Shown in pieces: positions 1-8,044 of a DNA stretch of 64,000 nucleotides. The notes beneath the pieces were generated by a model. That model saw nothing but the letters and a program-made list of their open reading frames with translations. It was not told where the DNA came from and did not search any database. How positions within the stretch are numbered: position 1 is the first letter of the stretch; every line of letters starts with the position of its first letter. The stretch is from Candidatus Nitrospira allomarina (lineage in GTDB: Bacteria > Nitrospirota > Nitrospiria > Nitrospirales > UBA8639), in assembly GCF_032050975.1 (NCBI RefSeq), contig NZ_CP116967.1, positions 796,001-860,000 on the forward strand, read 5' to 3'. The position numbers were made by a program, and so were the translations under genes.

Positions 1-335
1 CGGATGACGTGGACTCTCGGATCATGAAGACGCACGTGTTCAACCTGAATATGCCGGCGCAACAGGGGAAGCCACTGAATCTCCACCTCAGCAAAAGGAA
101 TCGTGACAAACGCCTGAGGACTGAACGCCGGGTCATCCCCAATTGTCAGATCCCGCACCCGAAAACCCAGCTTAGGAAAAAGAGTGAAGCGGACATCCTG
201 CACATCAACCGGACGATGGAGGGCCTGTTCCAGAACGGGTAAATACCGATCCCGGTACCGATTCAAATCCAGCAAAACCGGAAGAAGCAGGATGACCACA
301 ATCACCAGACCAATGAGGATAGCGAGACCAACCAT
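1..335 (-). CDS. AsmA-family protein, N-terminal fragment (runs off window)
   Basis: Reading the minus strand from ATG at 335 gives an open frame to the window edge, about 111 residues. It begins with an N-terminal membrane anchor (MVGLAILIGLVIVVILLLPV) followed by LDLNRYRDRYLPVLEQAL, a pattern typical of AsmA-type proteins, where the anchor leads into a large periplasmic domain linked to outer-membrane biogenesis and lipid transport. Then comes PVDVQDVRFTLFPKLGFRV, also as in AsmA. AAGAG lies just upstream of the ATG. An in-frame GTG at 350 is an alternative start. The gene is transcribed divergently from polA. The rest of the protein lies outside the window, so length and C-terminal domains cannot be judged. 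Confidence 0.75.
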   Translation of the reverse strand, partial: MVGLAILIGLVIVVILLLPVLLDLNRYRDRYLPVLEQALHRPVDVQDVRFTLFPKLGFRVRDLTIGDDPAFSPQAFVTIPFAEVEIQWLPLLRRHIQVEHVRLHDPRVHVI

Positions 336-498
336 GATATTACTCTTCACGAAGACATGCTCCCGTCATGAGGCAGAGGATTGGGTAGTTTACCATGTTC
401 CATTTTTCTCCGTAGATAAACCATCCTAAGATATCGACACCTCAAGGACTATCAGGTATCTTCAAGGGCCAACAATCACACAAAGAGGATATTTTCCT

Positions 499-3357
499 GT
501 GCCCACTGTGAGTGAACCGTCTTCCCCTCTTCCGATTCGTCATGTCGTGTTAGTCGACGCCTCAGGCTATATTTTCAGGGCCTTTCATGCCATCAAGATT
601 TTGAACAGTCCGAATGGTACCCCCGTCAATGCCGTCTATGGATACATCACCATGCTGATGAAACTACTGGACGATATGAAACCCGATCATATTGCCGTCA
701 TCTTTGATTCCGCACGAAAAACCTTTCGAAACGATCTGGCTCCCAGCTACAAGGCCAATCGCAGCGAACCACCTGAGGAGTTGGTGCCTCAATTTTCTCT
801 CGTCCGGGAGGCGACACGGGCTTTTAATTTTGATTGCATTGAACTGAACGGTTTCGAAGCCGACGATCTGATCGCTACCTACGCAAAACATGCCATGGAA
901 GCGGGCGCGAATGTGACCATCGTGTCCTCGGACAAAGATCTTATGCAGTTAGTATCAGAACAGGTCAGTATGTTCGATCCCATCAAAAGCCGAAAGATCG
1001 GTCCCGAGCAAGTTCTGGAAAAATTCGGTGTGCCCCCTGAGAAAGTTGTCGACGTACAGTCATTGGCGGGAGACTCCACGGACAATGTGCCCGGGGTCCC
1101 GGGTATCGGCATCAAAACAGCCGCACAACTCATCCAGGAATATGGTGACCTGGACACCCTCCTTACGCGCGCCTCAGAAATCAAGCAGAACAAGCGACGG
1201 GAAAGCCTCATTGAACATGCCGATAAGGCCCGACTCTCCCGTGAATTAGTCCGGCTTCGTTCCGATGTCCCGCTGCCATTTCCGCTTGAACAATTGGAGC
1301 GACGCCAGCCCAATATGGATTTATTAGCTGCCTTCCTCAATGAACAGGGCTTCAAATCGATTCTGGCTCGCTTACAAAGCCGCGTGAAGGGTGAACAGGA
1401 TCCCACTGTCACCCCTACTGCCACACCGGTCAACTCTGCACCAGCAGCGAAAGATCCCGAAACAAAGCCGCTGCCTACCAAAGCCCAGTACGAGTTAATT
1501 CAAACAGTGTCGGCCCTTCAAGGCTGGGTGGAGGAGGCGACTCGTCGCGGGATTGTGGCCGTCGACTGCGAAACCACGTCTCTGGATCAAACCAGAGCTG
1601 AATTGGTTGGGTTCTCACTGAGCCTGGAACCCGGCCAGGCCTGTTATGTACCTGTCGGTCATGTGGCCCCGGGATCCACGTCGCATCAGGATTTGCTCTC
1701 ACACGATACGTCTGCTGCCTTGCCGGAAAGACCGGAACAAATTCCCCTCCAACAGGCGCTCGACATCCTTGGGCCACTGCTGACAGACCCCGGTGTGCTC
1801 AAGATCGGGCACAATATCAAATACGACATGGTTGTGTTTCGCCGGTATGGCCTCAACGTGTCTCCCGTGGACGATACCATGCTGCTCTCATACGTCTTAG
1901 AGGGAGGCATGCATGGCCATGGCATGGACGAACTAGCCGAACACTTTTTGGGCCATACAACGATCAAATTTAAGGACGTCACGGGTACCGGAAAGTCTCA
2001 AATCACGTTTGATCAGGTTCCCCTGGAAAAAGCGTTGGAATATGCCGCTGAAGATGCCGATGTGACCCTGCAGCTCCATCAGGTCCTCAAACCTCGTCTC
2101 ATCAGCGAACACATGACCACCGTCTACGAAACGCTCGAGCGTCACCTCATTCCCGTGCTGGCCACCATGGAGAAAACAGGGATCAAAGTCGATGTGTCCC
2201 AACTCAAACAGGTCAGCCAGGAGTTTTCTCTCCGTCTCCGGGAATTGGAACAAGAGATCCATCGCCTGGCCGGAAAGACCTTTAATGTTGGTTCCCCCAA
2301 ACAACTCGGCGAAGTGATGTTTGACGACCTCGCCTTGGGAGGGGGTCAAAAAGGCAAAGCCGGCAGCTATAGCACAGGAGTCGATGTCCTCGATTCCTTA
2401 GCGGCCCAAGGCCACGAACTCCCGTCACGTGTCTTGGAATGGCGGCATTTGGAAAAACTGCGCAGCACGTATGCCGATGCGCTCATCCGTCAAATCAATC
2501 CCGACACAAACCGGGTGCATACCTCCTACGCCATGGCGTCTGCCGCAACGGGAAGACTCTCATCCACAGACCCCAATCTCCAGAACATTCCTATTCGCAC
2601 GGAAGAGGGCCGAAGAATCCGGCGCGCCTTTGTCGCGGAGCCTGGTTGGACACTGCTTTCGCTGGATTATTCACAGATTGAATTGCGTCTGCTCGCCCAC
2701 GTCGCGGATATTCCCGTTCTCAAGAAAGCCTTTTGGGAAGGCCAGGATATTCATGCCCTCACCGCCAGCCAGGTCTTCGGCATCCCCTTGGAACAGATGG
2801 ATCCTGGAATTCGACGAAAAGCCAAGGCCATCAATTTCGGCATTATTTATGGAATCAGCGCCTTCGGGTTGGCCCGCCAATTGAGTGTGGAGCCGGGCGA
2901 GGCCGCTGCTTACATCAAAACCTATTTTGAACAGTATCCCGGCATCCAGGATTACATGGAGCGCACCAAACAGTTTTGCCGGCAACACGGATACGTCCAG
3001 ACATTGTTTGGACGTCGGTGCCATGTCCCTGGCATTCATGATAAAAATCCCGCCAGACGAAATTTCTCTGAGCGAGCGGCCATCAATGCCCCATTGCAAG
3101 GCACGGCGGCCGACATCCTGAAGCGCGCCATGATCCGCGTACCTGCAGCATTGGCACAGCATGGGCTAACCCCCAAGGCAAAAATGCTATTGACCGTCCA
3201 CGATGAATTATTATTCGAGGTAGAAGAAGCCGCGGTCGAGCAAACCACTGCGGTCATTAAACAGGTGATGGAAGCCGCCACACTCCCTGCCCTACAATTG
3301 TCGATCCCGCTGACGGTCGAAGCAGGACATGGCCCATCCTGGGACAAAGCCCATTAA
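499..3357 (+). CDS. polA: DNA polymerase I
   Basis: Family A DNA polymerase of 952 aa, acting in Okazaki fragment maturation and excision repair. The GTG start at 499 is preceded by AAAGAGGA at a good distance. Domains in order: 5'-3' flap exonuclease (about 10-300, with GFEADDLIATYA and GDSTDNVPGVPGIG), a Pro/Thr-rich linker near 300-330, a 3'-5' exonuclease, and the polymerase domain from about 560. The proofreading domain keeps D356/E358 (DCETTS), D443 (NIKYD) and Y515-x3-D519, so it should be active, unlike in Taq. Polymerase motifs are all present: motif A DYSQIE (D723), motif B RRKAKAINFGIIYG, motif C VHDE (D902). Length matches bacterial PolA. It appears monocistronic or followed by the small gene at 3400. 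Confidence 0.98.
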   Translation: MPTVSEPSSPLPIRHVVLVDASGYIFRAFHAIKILNSPNGTPVNAVYGYITMLMKLLDDMKPDHIAVIFDSARKTFRNDLAPSYKANRSEPPEELVPQFSLVREATRAFNFDCIELNGFEADDLIATYAKHAMEAGANVTIVSSDKDLMQLVSEQVSMFDPIKSRKIGPEQVLEKFGVPPEKVVDVQSLAGDSTDNVPGVPGIGIKTAAQLIQEYGDLDTLLTRASEIKQNKRRESLIEHADKARLSRELVRLRSDVPLPFPLEQLERRQPNMDLLAAFLNEQGFKSILARLQSRVKGEQDPTVTPTATPVNSAPAAKDPETKPLPTKAQYELIQTVSALQGWVEEATRRGIVAVDCETTSLDQTRAELVGFSLSLEPGQACYVPVGHVAPGSTSHQDLLSHDTSAALPERPEQIPLQQALDILGPLLTDPGVLKIGHNIKYDMVVFRRYGLNVSPVDDTMLLSYVLEGGMHGHGMDELAEHFLGHTTIKFKDVTGTGKSQITFDQVPLEKALEYAAEDADVTLQLHQVLKPRLISEHMTTVYETLERHLIPVLATMEKTGIKVDVSQLKQVSQEFSLRLRELEQEIHRLAGKTFNVGSPKQLGEVMFDDLALGGGQKGKAGSYSTGVDVLDSLAAQGHELPSRVLEWRHLEKLRSTYADALIRQINPDTNRVHTSYAMASAATGRLSSTDPNLQNIPIRTEEGRRIRRAFVAEPGWTLLSLDYSQIELRLLAHVADIPVLKKAFWEGQDIHALTASQVFGIPLEQMDPGIRRKAKAINFGIIYGISAFGLARQLSVEPGEAAAYIKTYFEQYPGIQDYMERTKQFCRQHGYVQTLFGRRCHVPGIHDKNPARRNFSERAAINAPLQGTAADILKRAMIRVPAALAQHGLTPKAKMLLTVHDELLFEVEEAAVEQTTAVIKQVMEAATLPALQLSIPLTVEAGHGPSWDKAH

Positions 3358-3399
3358 AAACCAAAAAGAGTCGTATAGGAGAAAGGACATTCATAAATA

Positions 3400-3687
3400 A
3401 TGGAAATACCGACCTATGGTGAATTATTGAAACTTGTCTGGTTTCTGGTGTGGCGACACGTGGTGATTCTGATGTTTGTGAGTATGACGATCGGATGGGC
3501 GGTTCCTGTGATCTTCAATAGCACGATCCCTGAAGACTCTCAGTATATTTTAGAAATCTGCATTTATGGCGTGCTATTCTTCGGCATCACCCCGTTTATT
3601 TTGAAGACCCTGTTTCAAAAACAATTTCAAGGCTTTCAAGTCATCTTCCAACGCGAAACCGACTCACCACCACTTTCTTCATCCTAA
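3400..3687 (+). CDS. small two-helix membrane protein, unknown function
   Basis: A 95-aa protein I do not recognise. It begins at ATG 3400, with AGGAGAAAGGA about 15 nt upstream. Two hydrophobic segments are visible: residues about 12-38 (a Trp/Val-rich helix through WAVPVIF) and about 48-66 (ILEICIYGVLFFGITPFIL), with a short polar loop between them and a charged tail ending in SSS. This fits a small inner-membrane protein. It lies 42 bp after polA on the same strand and could be cotranscribed. Good start context and a coherent membrane topology support it as real. Confidence 0.6.
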   Translation: MEIPTYGELLKLVWFLVWRHVVILMFVSMTIGWAVPVIFNSTIPEDSQYILEICIYGVLFFGITPFILKTLFQKQFQGFQVIFQRETDSPPLSSS

Positions 3688-4118
3688 AAATGGGATCGCA
3701 CTGAATAGATGATTTCCTTCTCTTTCATCTGGGTCAATGATATGTCCGTTTCCCATAATCCGACGCCTGCAGTCTGGCCAAAGGGAGGGACGCTCTTATC
3801 CGCCTGCGGGCCTTGTTTGAGCAGAGCGAGTTGGCCCGCTCTCCCTAGATTCGCGTCCGTCCTATTGAATGAGGCAGACTGGGCGTCAATGTTTTTGGGT
3901 CCTTTTCCCGAAAGAAAAGGACCTCGGCTGCCGGGCCGAAACCCGGCATTATAGAAAAGCACGTTAACACGAGAATTGGTGGGATCAGTTCACCTGACAA
4001 AATTTGTTCATGGCCAAACACGAAAAGAGATATCCAATTCACATCACAAAACTATGAAACCAGAATCATAAATTATCTCTGATCCTAATTATTGCTCATC
4101 ACACATTCTGAACCTTAT
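3688..4118. repeat. gene-free stretch with a cluster of perfect hairpins
   Basis: No credible gene here. Between 3806 and 3948 are three inverted repeats. The first is GCGGGCC (3806-3812) with GGCCCGC (3833-3839), loop 20. The second is a perfect 10-bp stem, GGTCCTTTTC (3898-3907) with GAAAAGGACC (3914-3923). The third is a perfect 7-bp stem, TGCCGGG (3929-3935) with CCCGGCA (3942-3948). The second and third have the same hexaloop CCGAAA and are only 5 nt apart. There is no run of T after them, so a plain intrinsic terminator is unlikely. They look like a REP-type repeat or a small structured RNA. The remainder, to the xth start, is AT-rich and shows nothing further. Confidence 0.55.
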
Positions 4119-4892
4119 ATGAAAATCGCCACCTGGAACGTCAACTCGATTAAAGTCCGGATCCCCCACTTGATGGAATGGGTCAAACAGGCCAACCCGG
4201 ACATTGTCCTGCTGCAAGAACTCAAAACCACTGAGGACCAGTTCCCCAGAATGGCCATCGAGGAGCTGGGCTATAATATGGCCATAGTCGGACAAAAAAC
4301 CTACAATGGAGTCGCAATCCTCTCCAAAGCCCCGATCGAGATCGAACACACCTCACTGCCTGGCGCCCCTTCTGACGAACAAGCCCGCTACGTGGAGGCG
4401 GTGGTGGGAAACGTTCGAGTAGCTTCAATTTATTTACCCAATGGGAATCCGGTGGAAACCGAGAAGTTTGCATATAAACTTGCCTGGTTGGATCGACTGA
4501 TTACGCATGCGCAATCGCTCTTAGCCCTGGAAGAAGCAGTGGTGTTAGGGGGAGACTTTAACGTATGCCCCACCGACCATGACGTCTATGATCCAAAAGG
4601 ATTTGCCGACGACGCCCTCTGCCGTCCTGAATCCCGTGCCCGCTTTCGCGCCCTCTGCCACCTCGGATACACCGATGCCCTTCGAGCCATGCACCCCGAA
4701 TTAGGTCTCTACACCTATTGGGATTACCAGGCCGGCCGATGGAACCGGGATGAAGGCCTACGCATCGACCATCTTCTGCTCTCTCCTCAAGCTGCCGATC
4801 GCTTGGTTGCTTCGGATGTGGATCGCGGGCCTCGCGGAATGGACAAACCTTCCGATCACACCCCCGTCTGGTGTGACCTGTCCCCCTCCTAA
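4119..4892 (+). CDS. xth: exodeoxyribonuclease III / AP endonuclease
   Basis: Exonuclease III-family AP endonuclease, 257 aa, cutting DNA at abasic sites in base excision repair. The start ATG 4119 gives MKIATWNVNSIKVR, the canonical N-terminus; an upstream TTG at 4092 would add nine unlikely residues. Family motifs run through the protein: LLQELKTTEDQFP (metal-binding Glu), NGVAILS, VLGGDFNVCPTDHDVYDP (catalytic Asp/Asn), RIDHLLLS and the C-terminal SDHTPVW (catalytic His). Length is normal for ExoIII. It stands alone between two non-coding stretches. XthA and ExoA subfamilies cannot be separated by eye. Confidence 0.95.
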   Translation: MKIATWNVNSIKVRIPHLMEWVKQANPDIVLLQELKTTEDQFPRMAIEELGYNMAIVGQKTYNGVAILSKAPIEIEHTSLPGAPSDEQARYVEAVVGNVRVASIYLPNGNPVETEKFAYKLAWLDRLITHAQSLLALEEAVVLGGDFNVCPTDHDVYDPKGFADDALCRPESRARFRALCHLGYTDALRAMHPELGLYTYWDYQAGRWNRDEGLRIDHLLLSPQAADRLVASDVDRGPRGMDKPSDHTPVWCDLSPS

Positions 4893-5166
4893 AAGAGGAG
4901 ACATCGCCTGGGCATAGCCTGATCAATACAGATTGATCAACATTATCTTTGTTCTTTTCCAAACAATTTTCATCTTTCCTTCTAGCCCAGGTCATACCCG
5001 GTTAAAAAAAATTATCCAGACATATTAAAAAAATCCCACACTACCCGATTGGCAAATGAAGAAAAATCTTCTATTCTGTAACTCTTGGGAACTAACACCC
5101 AAAACCCTGAAATGTATATTTTCTGCTGAGAAATTCCTGCTCCATTCCGACGAGCATTCATCACGC

Positions 5167-6594
5167 ATGGACTCCATTAAATTCGGGACCTCAGGGTGGC
5201 GGGCCATTGTGGCCGAGGACTTTACCGTCCGGAACATCCGTATAGTATGCCAGGGAATCGCTCAATTTCTCCGTCAACAGAAGCTGGGACAACAAGGCAT
5301 CCTGATTGGCTACGACGCACGATTTTTAGGGGAGCATTTTGCCAAAGTGGCTGCAGAAGTCATGGCGGCCCATGGGATCCCTTGTCTGATTTGCGACCGC
5401 GACACGCCGATCCCGGCCATCTCTTACCACGTGGTCAGTCGCAAATTATCAGGAGCCATGAATATCTCAGCCAGCCATAATTCTCCTGAATGGAACGGGA
5501 TCAAGTTTACGCCGGACTGGGGAGGATCAGCGCTGCCAGAAACCACTAAGGCCATTGAACTCCGCATCCTACCCCTGTTGCATGGGGAACACATCAAATG
5601 GCTCCCCTGGGAGCGGGCAACACACGATGGTATGGTGCGGCATTTCGATCCGCAACCCGAGTATTTGAAAGCTCTGGAATCGCTGGTGGATCGCGACCGC
5701 ATCCGGAACGGCCGGATCCGGGTGATTTTTGATCCCCTCTATGGAACCTCCAGGCATTATCTGGACGAATTCCTCCGGCAAGCCGGTGCAAAAATGGCTG
5801 TCTTACACCATTGGCGAGATCCGTATTTTGGAGGATTTCGACCGGAACCGACCCACGAGACACTTCAGGATCTGAAAGAGACCGTTCGCCGCGAAGGGGC
5901 ACACCTCGGCCTGGCGATCGACGGAGACGGAGGCCGGTTTGGCATCGTGGATGCCGACGGCACCTTCATTCAAGCCAACTACATCCTGGCCCTCTTGTCG
6001 GATTATCTCATTCGCAGTCGGCAATGGACCGGTGGAGTTGCCCGCTCGGTCGCCACCACCCATCTCATTGATGCCGTGGCGGCACACCATGGACTCACCG
6101 TGCATGAAACCCCGGTCGGATTCAAATACATCGGCGAATTGCTTGCGAAGGGAGAAGTGGTCTTTGGGGGGGAAGAGAGCGCCGGGATGTCCATCAAGGG
6201 CCACGTACCGGAAACAGATGGGATATTGGCCGGCGCGTTGGTTGCAGAGATGGTGGCCTTTACGGGACAGACCATTCAGGAGTTACTGAAAGACCTCTTT
6301 GACCGAGTAGGAGCTGCGTTCACGACACGACAAGATCTGCCGATGAGCGAACACCTCAAGACACAGGTCAAGCAGATATTTGAACATCCACCATCGGAGT
6401 TTGCGGGAGCAGAGGTCATCCATGTCAATAAACTGGATGGCTGCAAACTCATCCTGCCGGATGACTCCTGGTATCTTATTCGATTGTCCGGAACCGAATC
6501 CCTCGTCCGATGCTATGGCGAAGCCAAAACCCCTGAGCGCCTCGCCGAGATCATGAACGCCGGCAAAGAACTGCTCCTTTTTCCCGTTAGATAA
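5167..6594 (+). CDS. phosphoglucomutase/phosphomannomutase family protein
   Basis: Alpha-D-phosphohexomutase, 475 aa from ATG 5167 (MDSIKFGTSGWRA, the usual start of the family). An in-frame ATG at 5056 would add 37 residues with no family match. The four functional loops are present: the phosphoserine loop NISASHNSPEWNG, the metal-binding DGDGGRFG, the sugar-binding GEESAG, and the phosphate-binding RLSGTESLVR near the C-terminus. It interconverts hexose 1- and 6-phosphates for cell-wall or storage sugars. The loops do not show whether the substrate is glucose, mannose or glucosamine phosphate, so no symbol is given. It has no operon partner. Confidence 0.9.
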   Translation: MDSIKFGTSGWRAIVAEDFTVRNIRIVCQGIAQFLRQQKLGQQGILIGYDARFLGEHFAKVAAEVMAAHGIPCLICDRDTPIPAISYHVVSRKLSGAMNISASHNSPEWNGIKFTPDWGGSALPETTKAIELRILPLLHGEHIKWLPWERATHDGMVRHFDPQPEYLKALESLVDRDRIRNGRIRVIFDPLYGTSRHYLDEFLRQAGAKMAVLHHWRDPYFGGFRPEPTHETLQDLKETVRREGAHLGLAIDGDGGRFGIVDADGTFIQANYILALLSDYLIRSRQWTGGVARSVATTHLIDAVAAHHGLTVHETPVGFKYIGELLAKGEVVFGGEESAGMSIKGHVPETDGILAGALVAEMVAFTGQTIQELLKDLFDRVGAAFTTRQDLPMSEHLKTQVKQIFEHPPSEFAGAEVIHVNKLDGCKLILPDDSWYLIRLSGTESLVRCYGEAKTPERLAEIMNAGKELLLFPVR

Positions 6595-6888
6595 GTCTTT
6601 AAAAATTTTTCAATTTTCCGTATTTTTTCTCTCAAATCGGCCATTTTCTCCTCATACCTTCTTGGTGATTTACGCCTAGATGAAGAACATAGCTCTCAAA
6701 GGCCCGATGTCCATCCAGGCTCGAGAGACAGTGGACGAATATAGGATAGCAACAGATAGCCGGATTTTTGGTGAAAATGCAATATATGTGAGGATTTAAA
6801 CAATCTCGGAGCAGGATGGGAAGATGGAGAAGAGGTCATTCGGGGGTGGACAAAGGCCCACCCCCATGCCTCTCATTAAGCTTTAAGG

Positions 6889-7266
6889 TCAGACGGCGGT
6901 TAACGCCATGGCTTTTTCGATCCGTTTGGCTGTAGCTTTGGCATTGCGGGCCAACCGTTTTTCTTCAACTTTATCCAGTTCATGCTCTATGGCCTGAAAG
7001 GCTGAGCGAATGGCTTCTTCAAAGGTTTTTGATTCTTTTCTGGCGGTCACCGTTCGACGCCGGGGAAGCGTCACGACCACCAGCGCCTCCGCGTTATCAG
7101 CCCCTTTTTTATGATGGGCATTTTTCGTAAGAGTGACACGGGCATGAATGATGCGAATGGTATCCGTTTGCAACGCCTCAGTCCGTCTCTCTATTTCGGC
7201 TTTCCACCGAGGGGTCATGCCAACGTTTCGGCTCTCAATTTTTACATCCAGCGATTGTTCATCCAT
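6889..7266 (-). CDS. ribosome hibernation promoting factor, HPF/RaiA family
   Basis: Short S30AE/sigma-54-modulation-type protein, 125 aa, that binds the 30S subunit and stabilises idle ribosomes. ATG at 7266 is preferred over the GTG at 7272 because AAGGAG lies 5 nt upstream of the ATG. The fold pattern is visible: beta strand VKIESRNVGM, helix TPRWKAEIERRTEAL, strands IIHARVTL and EALVVVTLP, then helix FEEAIRSAFQAIEHELDKVEEKRL, with a basic C-terminus. It lacks the C-terminal dimerisation domain of long HPF, so it is the short type. It is a single gene read convergently with the phosphohexomutase. Confidence 0.8.
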   Translation of the reverse strand: MDEQSLDVKIESRNVGMTPRWKAEIERRTEALQTDTIRIIHARVTLTKNAHHKKGADNAEALVVVTLPRRRTVTARKESKTFEEAIRSAFQAIEHELDKVEEKRLARNAKATAKRIEKAMALTAV

Positions 7267-7522
7267 AGACACTCCTTCTTTGGCTGTTCGTTAAATCTGT
7301 GAAACATCCAACACCTTCCGGCCTGTTTTTCGGATGACGAAATCCTGAGTCAACCCTCCTTTTCTTTTGGTTTTCTACAGTGTAAAAATTTCTCTTTCTT
7401 CAGTCAAAGGCCTCATCACGAAATCTGTAATTTTTTTTCTCTGGGCAAGACTGATACAGTATATCAGGGTGGGTGGAATACGAAGGAGTTTCCACCCTCT
7501 TAGCTCAAAGGAGGGCTATCAG

Positions 7523-8044
7523 ATGTCTATAAACGTACATGTCAACAGGAGAGATCTTATGAAAATCGGCTTGGCATTAGGGTTCGGAGTTCTCGCCAAA
7601 ACTCTCGGCGTGGCATTGGCCGCTCCCACCCCCTCAACCGGGGGTTCGGATATCACCAAAATCACGAAAACGGATGAAGAGTGGAAGGCGCTGTTAACCC
7701 CCATGCAATACCGTGTTTTGCGGCATGAAGACACCGAGCCGCCCTTTACCAATGAATATCATCAAAGTAAGGCCAAAGGCACTTACCAATGCGCCGGGTG
7801 CGAGTTGCCACTTTTTTCTTCCGACACGAAATTCGACAGCGGAACCGGCTGGCCAAGTTTTTGGCAACCGATTTCAGAAAAAGTGGTCGAAACTCGAACC
7901 GACTGGAAGATCATTTATCCCCGGACGGAAGTCCATTGTGCCCGATGCGGTGGCCACCAGGGACACATTTTTGATGACGGCCCCCCGCCGACGGGATTAC
8001 GCTATTGCATTAATTCCGCGGCGTTGAAATTTGTTCCGGCGTAG
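7523..8044 (+). CDS. msrB: peptide-methionine (R)-S-oxide reductase with Tat-type signal
   Basis: MsrB, 173 aa, repairs R-methionine sulfoxide in proteins. ATG 7523 follows AAGGAGGG at good spacing; upstream in-frame codons give an implausible leader. Zinc ligands C90/C93 (CAGC) and C139/C142 (CARC), GTGWPSFW, and the catalytic RYCINS (C162) are all present. The N-terminus carries NRRDLMKIG followed by a hydrophobic stretch ending VALAAP, a twin-arginine signal, so the enzyme should be exported folded to the periplasm. A tatA gene occurs at 24073. The 3' end overlaps the convergent sigma-54 activator by 35 bp. Confidence 0.95.
   Translation: MSINVHVNRRDLMKIGLALGFGVLAKTLGVALAAPTPSTGGSDITKITKTDEEWKALLTPMQYRVLRHEDTEPPFTNEYHQSKAKGTYQCAGCELPLFSSDTKFDSGTGWPSFWQPISEKVVETRTDWKIIYPRTEVHCARCGGHQGHIFDDGPPPTGLRYCINSAALKFVPA

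Noticed and set aside
879..3347. Long minus-strand frames opposite polA
   Set aside because: They are antisense shadows of a gene with all family motifs intact on the plus strand.
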